Shown one piece after another: positions 49,801 to 58,864 of a DNA stretch of 64,000 nt (positions within the stretch are counted from its first letter, which is position 1; the number at the start of each line of letters is the position of its first letter). Below the pieces are notes generated by a model. The model was not told the origin of the DNA. It made no database searches and worked only from the letters and a program-made list of their open reading frames with translations. Both the position numbers and the translations under genes were made by a program. The stretch is from Cryobacterium frigoriphilum (GTDB lineage Bacteria; Actinomycetota; Actinomycetes; Actinomycetales; Microbacteriaceae), in NCBI RefSeq assembly GCF_004403305.1, contig NZ_SOHE01000078.1, positions 46,450-110,449 on the forward strand. The letters are read 5' to 3'.

Positions 49801-51129
49801 ATCAACATTCTGCGGGCGCAGCCCATTGACCGGGACATTCGGCGGCTCGCGCTGCCCGCGCTCGGCGCGCTCGTAGCTGAGCCGCTGTTTCTGCTCGCCG
49901 ACGCGGCCATGATCGGGCACCTCGGCACGATTCCGCTCGCCGGTCTGGGTTTGGCGAGCGCGGTGTTGCAGACGATCATCGGCCTCATGGTGTTTCTGGC
50001 CTACAGCACGACCCCCGCGGTGGCGCGGTGGCTCGGGGCCGGCGACATCCGCCGCGCGGTCAGCGTGGGCATCGACGGGCTGTGGCTCGCGCTGGGCCTC
50101 GGGGCGGGGCTCGCGGTGCTGGGCTTTCTGGCGACACCGACGCTCGTCGCCGCGTTCGGCGCCGAAGAGGATGTCGCGGTGCAGGCCGTCACCTACCTCG
50201 GCCTCTCGATGTTCGGGCTTCCGGCCATGCTGCTCGTGTTCGCGGCGACCGGACTGCTGCGCGGCCTGCAGGACACCCGGACTCCCCTCTATGTGGCGGG
50301 CGTGGGGTTCGCGCTCAATATCGTGCTGAACTTCGTGTTCATCTACGTGCTCGGACTCGGCATCGCCGGCTCGGCGCTCGGCACGGTCGTGGCGCAGTGG
50401 GGCATGGTCGCCGTGTACCTCGTGGTGGTCGTGAAGCACGCCCGGCGGCACCGGGCGCCGCTGCGCCCGCATCGGGCCGGCGTGCTGCTCGGGGCGCGGA
50501 GCGGCGGCTGGCTGTTTCTGCGCACGCTGAGCCTGCGCGCCGCGATGCTGCTCGCGGTATTCGTGGCGACCCGGCTCGGTTCCCCCGAACTCGCCGCCTT
50601 TCAGATCGCAATGACCCTGTTCGCGACCCTCGCCTTCGCCCTCGACGCGCTCGCGATCGCCGCACAGGCACTCGTCGGGCGCGGCCTCGGCGCGGGTGAC
50701 GTGAGCCAGGTGCGGCAGGTGCTGCGGCGCTGCCTCGAATGGGGATTTCTCGGCGGAGTGCCGCTCGGACTGCTGGTCATCGTCACGAGCGGGGTGCTTC
50801 CCCTGGTCTTCACGAGTTCCGAGGCCGTGTTGCGCCTGCTGCCGCCGACGCTCATCGTGCTCGGAGCATCCGTTCCGCTCGGCGCGCTCGTCTTCGTGCT
50901 CGACGGCGTGCTGATTGGTGCCGGAGACGCGCGCTATCTGGCGCTGACCGGGCTCCTGAACCTCGCGGCCTTCGTGCCGCTCGCGCTGCTCGTCTACTGG
51001 TTCGCGCCGGCGGGCCCGGCCGGACTCGCCTGGCTGATGGCGGCCTTCGCGCTCGGCTACCTCGGCGCCCGGGCGGTCACGCTGTCGCTGCGTGCCCGCT
51101 CGAGCAAGTGGATGGTCGTCGGCGCGTAG
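49801..51129 (+). CDS. MATE-family efflux transporter (no canonical start codon)
   Basis: Up to 442 residues with about 12 membrane segments. The conserved MATE/DinF N-terminus (IDRDIRRLALPALGALVAEPLFLLADAAMIGHLG) begins ~35 codons before the first in-frame ATG (49909). Between the in-frame stop TAG at 49789 and that ATG there is no ATG, GTG or TTG; only ATC (49801), ATT (49807) and CTG (49810). Translation must use a rare start, or the sequence has an error or mutation here. Other features: GLQDTRTPLYVAGVGFALNIVLNF, FATLAFALDALAIAAQALVGRGLGAGD. Substrate unknown. It ends 28 bases before the convergent creC stop. Confidence 0.85.
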   Translation: MNILRAQPIDRDIRRLALPALGALVAEPLFLLADAAMIGHLGTIPLAGLGLASAVLQTIIGLMVFLAYSTTPAVARWLGAGDIRRAVSVGIDGLWLALGLGAGLAVLGFLATPTLVAAFGAEEDVAVQAVTYLGLSMFGLPAMLLVFAATGLLRGLQDTRTPLYVAGVGFALNIVLNFVFIYVLGLGIAGSALGTVVAQWGMVAVYLVVVVKHARRHRAPLRPHRAGVLLGARSGGWLFLRTLSLRAAMLLAVFVATRLGSPELAAFQIAMTLFATLAFALDALAIAAQALVGRGLGAGDVSQVRQVLRRCLEWGFLGGVPLGLLVIVTSGVLPLVFTSSEAVLRLLPPTLIVLGASVPLGALVFVLDGVLIGAGDARYLALTGLLNLAAFVPLALLVYWFAPAGPAGLAWLMAAFALGYLGARAVTLSLRARSSKWMVVGA

Positions 51130-51156
51130 GCCCCGGCGGCACAACCGCAACCGCGG

Positions 51157-52641
51157 TCAGCGGATGCGGCGGTGCACCGACTGCACGCTCAGGTACGCGC
51201 GCAGACCCTCCGGCCCGAATTCGGCGCCGAGGCCCGAGTCGTGGCGGCCCGCGAACGGTGCCGCATGGTTCGAGGCGAAAAACCCGAGGCCGACCGAGCC
51301 GGTGTCGAGGCGCGGAGCGAGCGCGAACGCGGCATCGGGGTCGGCGGAGAAGATCGTGCCGCCGAGGCCGAACGGCGTGTCGTTGGCGATGCGCACCGCC
51401 TCCTCGAGCGAGGAGTACCGCAGGATGGAGAGCACCGGGCCGAAGATCTCCTCCCGGGCGATGCGCATGTCGGGCGTGACATCGGCGAACACGGTCGGCT
51501 TCACGAAGAATCCCCGGTCAAAGCCCGAAGTAACGTCGCCGCCGGTCGTGGCTCTGGCCCCCTCGGCGAGGCCGCTGCGAATGTAACCGCGCACGATCTG
51601 CTGCTGCGAATGGGTGGCCGAGGGACCGAACACCGTCGCCGCATCCATCGGGTCGCCCTGCGGCGCCGCCTGAATCGTGGCCGTGACCATGTCCACGAGT
51701 TCGTCGTAGCGCTCGGCCGGAGCGAGGACGCGGGTCGAGATGTAGCAGGTCTGTCCGGTGTTGCGCATGCAGCTGCGGATCAGCACCTGTGACATGGCGT
51801 CGAGGTCGACGTCGGGCAGCACGAGCGCGGAGGACTTGCCGCCGAGCTCGAGCGTCACCGGGCGCAGCAGGGTTCCGCAGGCCGCCGCGATCGAGCGGCC
51901 GACCGGCGTCGACCCGGTGAAGGCGACCTTCGCGATGCCCGGATGCTTCACGAGCGCGTCGCCGAGGCTGCCCGGCCCGGTCACGAGGTTGATGACCCCG
52001 GCCGGGATGCCGGCGGCGACCGCGGCATCCACGATCAGCCGCACCGAGAGCGGTGTCGGTGAGGCCGGCTTGATGACGACGGTGCAGCCGGCCATCAGCG
52101 CCGGGGCGAGCTTGGCCACGACGAGGTTGATCGGAAAGTTCCACGGCGCGATCAGCGCGCAGACGCCGACCGGGTCGAGCCGCACGACGGTTTCGGCCGA
52201 ACCGTCGGGAAACGGGCGGATGTCGGGCGTCTCGAGCAGGGGCGCGAGTGAGGCGAAATAGCGAAAGATCGAGGCCGCGTTCGCTGCTGCCTTCGACGTC
52301 TCCGCCACCGGCGAGCCGTTCTCCCACGTGTTGGTGTGCGAGATGGCTTCAGCCCGCTCCTCGATCTCCGAGGCCAGCCGGCGCAGAAACCGGGCCCGCA
52401 CCGCGGGGGCCAGGTCGCGCCATCCGCTGCCGACGACGGCGCTGCCCGTGAACGCGCGCCGCGCCGCCGCGACGGCCGCGTCGAGGTCGGCGACGGATGC
52501 CTGCGGCACCGATCCCCAGACCTCCCCGGTCGCCGGGTTGGTCACCTCGGTGCGCCCCGCCCCGGTCGAACGCTGCCAGGCGCCGTCAATGAAGAGGTCG
52601 TCGGTGTGGGTGTACGGCAGGGTCGCCTGCAGCAGGCTCAT
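51157..52641 (-). CDS. creC: Aldehyde dehydrogenase of the cre cluster (CreC-type)
   Basis: 494-residue [77 protein letters not shown] (general base Glu), [12 protein letters not shown] (nucleophile Cys near 299), [10 protein letters not shown]. In the cre pathway it oxidises 4-hydroxybenzaldehyde to 4-hydroxybenzoate. Last gene of the operon reading from the IclR gene. The gene name follows the order remembered for C. glutamicum. Confidence 0.85.
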   Translation of the reverse strand: MSLLQATLPYTHTDDLFIDGAWQRSTGAGRTEVTNPATGEVWGSVPQASVADLDAAVAAARRAFTGSAVVGSGWRDLAPAVRARFLRRLASEIEERAEAISHTNTWENGSPVAETSKAAANAASIFRYFASLAPLLETPDIRPFPDGSAETVVRLDPVGVCALIAPWNFPINLVVAKLAPALMAGCTVVIKPASPTPLSVRLIVDAAVAAGIPAGVINLVTGPGSLGDALVKHPGIAKVAFTGSTPVGRSIAAACGTLLRPVTLELGGKSSALVLPDVDLDAMSQVLIRSCMRNTGQTCYISTRVLAPAERYDELVDMVTATIQAAPQGDPMDAATVFGPSATHSQQQIVRGYIRSGLAEGARATTGGDVTSGFDRGFFVKPTVFADVTPDMRIAREEIFGPVLSILRYSSLEEAVRIANDTPFGLGGTIFSADPDAAFALAPRLDTGSVGLGFFASNHAAPFAGRHDSGLGAEFGPEGLRAYLSVQSVHRRIR

Positions 52642-53285
52642 CAGAGCACCCCGATGCGCAGCAGGGATTCGGAGCGTTCGAGTTCACTCACGGCCATCTC
52701 GAGGCCGGCGGCGGTGATCAGTTCGGGCAGAATCTCGGTGCGCAGACGGGCGCAGTACGACGAGGGCGAACGCCCAAACCAGCCGGAGGCGAGCGCGATG
52801 CCGGCGGTCGTGAAGCGCCAGAGCCGGTCGGCGTCGCGCACCAGGGAATCCTCGATGGAGTGCGACACCGGCCGGGTGTCGTGCCCATCGATGATGTCGG
52901 TCACCCGGGTCACGAACTCGGCGCTGTAACCGAGGCCCGGCAGCACCTCGCGGGCGATCTCGCAGCCCCGCTGTTCGTGTTCGAAGCGGATGTCGGCCTG
53001 CCGCCAGTTGGCGCCGAAGCCCTCCGAGACGATCTTGGTCTCGTCGACGCGGGCCCAGCCGGTGTCGTGCAGCAGAATCGCCACCCGCACGACGAGCGCG
53101 TCGGCCTCCGGGTAGACGAGGCAGAGCCGCTCGGCGAAGGCGAAGGAGATCGGAACGTGGATGTCGTTGCCGCGGGTGCGCATCTCGGTGGTCACGGCCC
53201 GCCAGAGCGGGTCGAGATCGGTGAGCAGCGCGTCGGCCTGCCTGATCGGGGAGGTGTCGACGTCGTGGACTGTCTGCAGCGTCAT
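52641..53285 (-). CDS. creD: HD-domain phosphohydrolase (CreD-type)
   Basis: 214 residues. RGNDIHVPISFAFAERL, ILLHDTGWARVDE (HD pair), FEHEQRGCEIAREVL and DIIDGHDTRPVSHSIEDSLVRDADRLWRFT, with several metal-binding His/Asp of the HD superfamily. In the cre scheme this enzyme removes phosphate from the oxidised aryl phosphate, freeing the phenol. Overlaps the aldehyde dehydrogenase by one base. Confidence 0.85.
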   Translation of the reverse strand: MTLQTVHDVDTSPIRQADALLTDLDPLWRAVTTEMRTRGNDIHVPISFAFAERLCLVYPEADALVVRVAILLHDTGWARVDETKIVSEGFGANWRQADIRFEHEQRGCEIAREVLPGLGYSAEFVTRVTDIIDGHDTRPVSHSIEDSLVRDADRLWRFTTAGIALASGWFGRSPSSYCARLRTEILPELITAAGLEMAVSELERSESLLRIGVL

Positions 53286-53288
53286 GGG

Positions 53289-54581
53289 TTACTTTCCGGC
53301 CAGCGCGGCAACCGCGGACACGAGCTTCTTGAGCGGGAGGGAGACGTCGCCGGCCAGGTCGGCCGGCACGTTCTGGCCGTGGTGCAGGGCGCCGCGCACG
53401 GCGATGAAGTCGAGCGGCTTGTTGATGCAGTCGGCGGCGATCAGCTGCCCGGCCCGGTAGTACAGCACCGAGAACTTCTCGCTGTCGGGGTCGCCGCGCA
53501 GCACGATCTCGTCGTGCCCGCCGCTGAGGCCGGCGATCTGCAGCTTCAGGTCGGCCTGGTCGCTCCAGAACCACGGCACGGTGGAGTACTCGGCGGCCAC
53601 ACCGAGCAGCGTCGCGGCGGCGATCTTGGCCTGTTCGACCGCGTTCTGCACGCTTTCCAGCCGCAGCCGGGCCACTCCGCCCGGCGTGATGGAGGGGTTG
53701 GGCAGGTTGGCACAGTCCCCCGCGGCGACGGTGAGGCCGTCGGAGCAACGGGCGCTGCCGTCGACGACGATGCCGTTGTCGAGGGTGAGGCCGAGCTGTT
53801 CGGCCAGTTCGGTGCGGGGAATCACGCCGACCCCGATCAGCACAACGTCGGCCGGCACGACGGTGCCGTCGCCGAGTTCGACCCCGGTGACCCGGTCGTG
53901 TTCGCCGAGAAAGCGAACGACCTGAGCGTTCAGCACCACACGGATGCCGCGGCGCCGGTGCGCCTGCAGGTAGAACTCGCTCGTCTGTTCGCTCACCGCA
54001 CGACCCACGAGGCGCGGAGCTGCCTCGAGCACGGTGACCGTGGTGCCGCCGGCGCGGGCTCCGGCGGCGACCTCGAGCCCGATGAAACCGCCCCCGACGA
54101 CGACCAGGTTGCGGGCGCCGGCGAGGCCCTGAGCGAGCTGCGCGGCATCCGTCGCCGTGCGCAGGTAGCTGACGCCCTCGAGCTCGCTGCCGTCGAACGG
54201 AATCTGGCGGGGCACGGCCCCGGTCGTGAGGGCGAGCCGGGCGAAGGCGAAGCGACGGCGGGATTCGGCGACGGCGACACCTCCCGCCGCGGTGCGGCTG
54301 ACGCTCACGATGCGTTCACGGGTGACGAGCTCGATGTCGTGCTGGCGGTAGAAGTCGTGGCTGCGAAAGGTCAACGAATCGGCCGTGACCTCGCCCTTCA
54401 GAAACGCCTTCGAGAGCGGCGGGCGCTGGTACGGCGCGTGCGGCTCTTCGCCCACGAGCACGATCGGGTCGGTATCGCCGAGCTCCCGCAGGCTCGACGC
54501 GAGCTGCACGCCGGCCTGGCAGTTGCCGATGATGAGGGTTCCGAGCCCGGTGGGGCGCGCGGATGCCGCGGTGCCGGTCAT
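53289..54581 (-). CDS. creE: Ferredoxin reductase, FAD-dependent (CreE-type)
   Basis: 430 residues from ATG 54581; the longer frame upstream is shadow of creF. FAD motif TLIIGNCQAGVQLASSL, NAD motif LVVVGGGFIGLEVAAGARAGGTTVTVLE, then TVAAGDCANLPN. PYQRPPLSKAFLKGEV is the standard putidaredoxin-reductase-like segment. In the first motif the usual GxGxxG is GNCQAG, which is unusual. It passes NADH electrons to the ferredoxin next to it, for the P450. Confidence 0.88.
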   Translation of the reverse strand: MTGTAASARPTGLGTLIIGNCQAGVQLASSLRELGDTDPIVLVGEEPHAPYQRPPLSKAFLKGEVTADSLTFRSHDFYRQHDIELVTRERIVSVSRTAAGGVAVAESRRRFAFARLALTTGAVPRQIPFDGSELEGVSYLRTATDAAQLAQGLAGARNLVVVGGGFIGLEVAAGARAGGTTVTVLEAAPRLVGRAVSEQTSEFYLQAHRRRGIRVVLNAQVVRFLGEHDRVTGVELGDGTVVPADVVLIGVGVIPRTELAEQLGLTLDNGIVVDGSARCSDGLTVAAGDCANLPNPSITPGGVARLRLESVQNAVEQAKIAAATLLGVAAEYSTVPWFWSDQADLKLQIAGLSGGHDEIVLRGDPDSEKFSVLYYRAGQLIAADCINKPLDFIAVRGALHHGQNVPADLAGDVSLPLKKLVSAVAALAGK

Positions 54582-54583
54582 CA

Positions 54584-54895
54584 CTACACCTGCGTTTCGG
54601 GGGTCGTGACGCGAATGTCGGCGTCGCCCAGCTTGAGCTGGCAGGACAGCCGGGAGTTGGCCTCGCGGTCGATGGCGGTGCCGTCGAGCATGTCGTCTTC
54701 GAGCTCGAGCATGGCGGCAAAATCGCTGTCGGCGCAGACGAAGACGTGGCAGGTGGCGCAGCTGAGGCTGCCGCCGCACTCGGCGACGATGCCGGGCACC
54801 CCGTTGCGCACGGCGGTCTCCATGACGGAGTCTCCGGCGAAGCCCGCGACGGCGGTCTCGCTGCCGCTGGCGGAGATATAGGTTACGGAAGGCAT
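54584..54895 (-). CDS. creF: [2Fe-2S] ferredoxin (CreF-type)
   Basis: 103 residues, GGAG at good distance from ATG 54895. Adrenodoxin-type cysteines are in ECGGSLSCATCHVFV and the later RLSCQL (C-X5-C-X2-C-X~37-C). Serves the P450 at 58.9 kb. Separated from the reductase gene by only 2 bases. Confidence 0.93.
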   Translation of the reverse strand: MPSVTYISASGSETAVAGFAGDSVMETAVRNGVPGIVAECGGSLSCATCHVFVCADSDFAAMLELEDDMLDGTAIDREANSRLSCQLKLGDADIRVTTPETQV

Positions 54896-54932
54896 AGGAG
54901 GGTCTCCTTCGAGTCTGTGCTGATGGTGGAGG

Positions 54933-55721
54933 TCACAGGAACTGCCGGCCGCCGTCGACCACGAGGGTCTGGCCGGTGATGTAGCGGGAGCCGGAGCCGG
55001 CCAAAAACAGGGCCGCCCCGACGATGTCATCGGGCTCACTGGCCCGTTTGATGGAGCCGCGATCCACGCCGTACTCGGCCGCCCCCTCGATGAGGCCGTA
55101 GCTGGCCTCGGTGAGGGTGAAGCCCGGTGCGATCGCGTTGACAGTCACGTTGCGCACGCCGAGCTCTTTGGCGAGCACCCGCGTGAGGGCGATCACGCCG
55201 CCCTTCGAAGCGACGTAGTGCGCCCACTGGGCGGAGCCGCTCAGTACCGTCGCGCTCGAGAGGTTGATGACCGCGGCGCCGTCAGCGAGGTACGCGGAGC
55301 AGGCGCGGGTCACGAGCCAGGGTCCCTTGAGGTTGACGGCCATCACGCGGTCCCACTCGTCCAGGTCGATGTCTTCGAACGGGGAACGGGTGATGGTCGC
55401 GTAGATCGCGGCGTTGTTGATGATGACGTCGATCCGGCCATCGTCACCCGAGAAGGCGGCGGCATCCGCTGCGAGCCGGGTCACCGAATCGAGCGAGGTG
55501 ACGTTGGCTTCGAGGGCGAGGGCGGTTCCGCCGGCCGCCTCCACGAGCAGGGCGGTCTGTCGCGCGCCCTCGAGGTTGGTGTCGGCGACGACCACCCGGT
55601 CGCCCTGGGCCGCGAAGCCCAGGGCAAAGGCACGGCCCAGCCCGCCGGCGGCGCCGGTGATCAGCACCGTTCTGGCGGTTTCACGCCCCTGAGCGGGCTG
55701 GTCCGTGCGCGGATCAGGCAT
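54933..55721 (-). CDS. creG: SDR alcohol dehydrogenase (CreG-type)
   Basis: 262 residues: VLITGAAGGLGRAFALGF, VVVADTNLEGAR (NAD-type acid), NNAAIYATI, SSATVLSGSAQWAHYVASKGGVIALTRVLAKELG (catalytic Tyr in HYVASK), VNAIAPGFTLT. In the cre pathway it oxidises the benzyl alcohol made by the P450 and phosphatase to the aldehyde. Overlaps the 3' end of creH by 8 bases. Confidence 0.88.
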   Translation of the reverse strand: MPDPRTDQPAQGRETARTVLITGAAGGLGRAFALGFAAQGDRVVVADTNLEGARQTALLVEAAGGTALALEANVTSLDSVTRLAADAAAFSGDDGRIDVIINNAAIYATITRSPFEDIDLDEWDRVMAVNLKGPWLVTRACSAYLADGAAVINLSSATVLSGSAQWAHYVASKGGVIALTRVLAKELGVRNVTVNAIAPGFTLTEASYGLIEGAAEYGVDRGSIKRASEPDDIVGAALFLAGSGSRYITGQTLVVDGGRQFL

Positions 55722-57669
55722 GGCTACCTTCGAAAACGGTTCCGTCGATGGCCTCGAAGCCGGCCGGTTCGAGGGTCTGCTCGAGCTGCATCGCCGCGTC
55801 GCCGGCCAGGGTGAGGTCGTGCACGTGGTCCTCAGCGGCGCGCTCCTCAGTGGCGTGCTCCTCGACGATGGTGACGGTGCCGTTGTTGCCGTCGACGCGC
55901 AGCCACTGGCCGGTCACGATCTGGGATGAGGCGGTGCCGGTGCCGGTGACGGCCGGCATGCCGTATTCCCGGCAGACGATGGCCGCGTGACTCATCATGC
56001 CGCCGATGTCGGTGACCGTGGCGCGAATCTTGCCGAAGATCGGACCCCACGACGGGGCCGTGACGGGGGCGACGAGGATGTCGCCCTCGCGCACCTCGGA
56101 GAGCTGGTCTGAGCTGCTGATGACGCGGGCCGGGCCTTCGGCCACGCCGCTCGAGGCCGCCATGCCCCGAAACTCACCCTCTGGCGCGTCGGAGTCGCCG
56201 AGCCAGTTCTTGATCTGGTCGCTCGTGATGCCCCAGAGCATGAGGGTGAAGGGTTCGGTGATCACGGCCGGCGGGGTGTTGAGGGCCGGCTGCGGGCGCT
56301 GCTGCTGCAGGGCGTCGACGATGCCGCGGCGGCGTTCGACCTCCTCGGGCCAGTACGACGGACCGATCGCGGGCGCGCCGACCGCCCAGCCGGTGACGTA
56401 GTCGAAGAGGGCCTCGCGCACCTCGTCGCGGCGCAGAAAGAACATGCCGTCGGCATCCGCCCAGAAGCCCTGCTGCTGCAACATCGCGGAGAGTTCACGG
56501 GCCTTGCGCCAAAAGACGCCCATGGTCCAGTGCTCGATGTAGAAGTTGTGGTTTTCGACGTAGGGATAGACCTGGCGGGCGAGGCCGAGCTTGCCCTCGA
56601 AGGCGGCGAGTTGTTCGGGGCTGAGCAGTTCGCAGTACTCCTCGGTGATGCGGTCGCGTTCGGCGACCAGTTCGGCGACCGGGCGGTCGATGATCTGACC
56701 GTTCTGCAGGCGGCCGATGTAGTCGCGAATATAGCCGAGCGGCAGCTCGAGGTGGTCGATCCAGTACTTGTCGTGAGCGTAGAAGCCGTTGCCGACGGTG
56801 AAGTTGAACCACGGGTCCTTCGCCTCGGTGAAGGCGGCGATCCATTCGGTGCCACCGGATGCCGCGGCGAGGCCGGCGAGGGTGGCTTCCGGGTTCTCGG
56901 TGTCACCGAACAGGCCGGTCAGGCCCAGCTCGACGGCGAGTTTGGCGAGCTTTTTGAGCTCGTCGTCGGGCCGGAACAGTTCCATGTCGACGCCCTGCAC
57001 CATTTTCGCCACGGCCTGGTCGGGAATGCCGGGGAAGACCTCTGTGCAGAAGCTGAAGAAGTCGAGGTAGGCGACGTAGCCGAGGTTCAGAAACTCGAAG
57101 TGGTACTGCCAGGCGCGGTAGGTCAGCGCGATGAGTTCGTCGTAGCGGGCGAGCAGGTCGTTGTTCGGGCCGGTACCCTTACCGCTCGTCACGTCGTTGA
57201 TATCGACCTTGTCGGGCAGCGCGGCGAAGCTGAGCGCGTTCAGCTCGTCGATCGTGCCGTGGATCTTGCCCTGCCACTGCTCGAGCAGGGTCTCCCAATT
57301 CTGAAAGTAGTGGCCGGCTCGGGCCATGAATTCGGGCACCCGGGCCGCGATCTCGGCCTCGGGCACGCCGACCGGCGACATGAAGACGTAGCCGTTGTGG
57401 ATGCGGAACTCGATGCCGTTGGCCGGCGGAATGAGCAGGTGCCGGGTGTTGTACTGCCCGAGGCAGCTCACGGCGAACTCGAAGCCGATCGTCTCGAACG
57501 GCTTGGTCACGGTCGGCCAGTGCTGGCTGTCGCAGAACCAGAACTTGCCCTCCTCGACCTCGCGGCGGTTCTGCTGAAAGACCAGGTTGTAGGCGTACAG
57601 GTCTTTCCAGCCTTCGGCACCGGCGGCCGGGGCCTGGTCGTAGGGGCTGGGAAATGACTTCTCTGTCAT
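55714..57669 (-). CDS. creH: Aryl-phosphate synthase, PEP-synthase-like phospho-His subunit (CreH-type)
   Basis: 651 residues. The C-terminal ~100 residues are the mobile phosphohistidine domain of PEP-utilising enzymes: ATVTDIGGMMSHAAIVCREYGMPAVTGTGTA, with catalytic His near 561. The long N-terminal part (~1-480; TYRAWQYHFEFLNLGYVAYLDFFSF, YIEHWTMGVFWRKAREL) resembles PpsA-type phenylphosphate-synthase subunits. With CreI it transfers phosphate from ATP to a phenol. The pair parallels phenylphosphate synthase of anaerobes. Confidence 0.88.
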   Translation of the reverse strand: MTEKSFPSPYDQAPAAGAEGWKDLYAYNLVFQQNRREVEEGKFWFCDSQHWPTVTKPFETIGFEFAVSCLGQYNTRHLLIPPANGIEFRIHNGYVFMSPVGVPEAEIAARVPEFMARAGHYFQNWETLLEQWQGKIHGTIDELNALSFAALPDKVDINDVTSGKGTGPNNDLLARYDELIALTYRAWQYHFEFLNLGYVAYLDFFSFCTEVFPGIPDQAVAKMVQGVDMELFRPDDELKKLAKLAVELGLTGLFGDTENPEATLAGLAAASGGTEWIAAFTEAKDPWFNFTVGNGFYAHDKYWIDHLELPLGYIRDYIGRLQNGQIIDRPVAELVAERDRITEEYCELLSPEQLAAFEGKLGLARQVYPYVENHNFYIEHWTMGVFWRKARELSAMLQQQGFWADADGMFFLRRDEVREALFDYVTGWAVGAPAIGPSYWPEEVERRRGIVDALQQQRPQPALNTPPAVITEPFTLMLWGITSDQIKNWLGDSDAPEGEFRGMAASSGVAEGPARVISSSDQLSEVREGDILVAPVTAPSWGPIFGKIRATVTDIGGMMSHAAIVCREYGMPAVTGTGTASSQIVTGQWLRVDGNNGTVTIVEEHATEERAAEDHVHDLTLAGDAAMQLEQTLEPAGFEAIDGTVFEGSHA

Positions 57670-57710
57670 TGGTAAACCATTCTCGAAGTGGGGCGCGGGG
57701 TCATGTCGGG

Positions 57711-57765
57711 GTGCAGCGGGGGTGCAGCAGGGGGTGCAGCAGGGGGTGCAGCGGTGGGGCTGAAG
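57711..57765. repeat. GGTGCAGCAG-type tandem repeat between creI and creH
   Basis: About four imperfect GGTGCAGC(A/G)GG units lie in the 107 bases between creH and creI. The window of DNA has no other signal. Confidence 0.6.
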
Positions 57766-57775
57766 CAGGCGCGGG

Positions 57776-58864
57776 TCAGGCCTTACCGGCCTGAATCAGC
57801 AGGGAGCGGGTGATGCTCTCGATGCCGAACTGCCCCGTGACGGCGGCGGCCGGGGCGGCATCCGCTGTCGAACCGGACGAGTGCACCGTTTCGGGGCGGG
57901 ACTGCAGCAACAGCAGGTTGGCGCCGTCCGGCAGGTCGCGGTCCAGGGCCCACTCGATGTCCTGCGGGCACCTGAAGTGCTTCTCGGCCTTCTTGGCGAT
58001 GGTCGCGATCGCGGTGATCTCGCTCTCGCTGATCGAGAGCACAGCGCGGCGCGCGGCCGAAACCTCGAGTTCGACCAGGCCCGCGTTGGCCGGGTCGGGC
58101 ACGAGTTCGGCGTGTTTGCTGCCGATCACGCGCTTGACAACCATGAGCATGATCTTGTCGACGGTGACGTTGTCGGGGGTGACGAGTCCGGAGACGACGA
58201 GTTCACCGAGGCCGTAGGAGGCCTCGATGACGATCTTTGAGCGGTCGCCGGTGGTGGGATCCATGGTGATGGCGACCCCGGCGGCGCGGGCGTTGACCAT
58301 CTTCTGCACGGCGACGGCCATCGAGAGCCCCTCGTTGGGGATGTTGTTCTTCAGCCGGTAGGTGATCGCCCGGGAGGTGAACAGTGAGGCCCAGCAGCGA
58401 CGGATGTGCTCGGTGACGTCCTCGATGCCGTTCAGCCAGAGGTAGGTGTCCTGCTGGCCGGCGAAGCTCGCGTCCGGCAGGTCTTCGGCGGTCGCCGAGG
58501 AGCGCACGGCCACCGGCACCGGCTCGCCGAAGCGAGCCTGCAGCGCGTGATAGGCGGCAACGAAGTCGGCGCGCACGTCGGCGGGAACCGGGCGGCTCTC
58601 GATCTCGAAGCGCAGCTGGGCCGAGACCCGGTCGACCTCGACGACATCGTCGGCGTCGAGGTCGGCGAGCAGGGTGTGAATGTCGTGTTCGATGCCGGCG
58701 GCGGCGATGAAGGCATCGTAGGAGGCCGTGGTGATGGCGAAGCCGGGCGGCACCGGCATGCCGGCCTGGGTGAGGGCGACGAGTGAGGCGCACTTGCCGC
58801 CCAGAAGCTCGTGATTCGGGGCCTCGGCGCCATCGAAGAACTGGATATAGGGCGTGGTGGTCAC
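57776..58864 (-). CDS. creI: Aryl-phosphate synthase, ATP-binding subunit (CreI-type)
   Basis: 362 residues, PEP-synthase N-terminal domain: NHELLGGKCASLVALTQAGMPVPPGFAITT, VAVRSSATAEDLPDASFAGQQDTYLWL, AVAVQKMVNARAAGVAITMDPTTGDRSKIVIEASYGLGELVVSG, LLLLQSRPETV. It has only the ATP-grasp half; the phosphohistidine domain is in CreH. Overlaps the P450 stop by 4 bases. Confidence 0.9.
   Translation of the reverse strand: MTTTPYIQFFDGAEAPNHELLGGKCASLVALTQAGMPVPPGFAITTASYDAFIAAAGIEHDIHTLLADLDADDVVEVDRVSAQLRFEIESRPVPADVRADFVAAYHALQARFGEPVPVAVRSSATAEDLPDASFAGQQDTYLWLNGIEDVTEHIRRCWASLFTSRAITYRLKNNIPNEGLSMAVAVQKMVNARAAGVAITMDPTTGDRSKIVIEASYGLGELVVSGLVTPDNVTVDKIMLMVVKRVIGSKHAELVPDPANAGLVELEVSAARRAVLSISESEITAIATIAKKAEKHFRCPQDIEWALDRDLPDGANLLLLQSRPETVHSSGSTADAAPAAAVTGQFGIESITRSLLIQAGKA

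Noticed and set aside
49801..51129. MATE gene as a member of the cre operon
   Set aside because: It is on the opposite strand, converges on creC and has its own promoter region; no shared regulation is visible.
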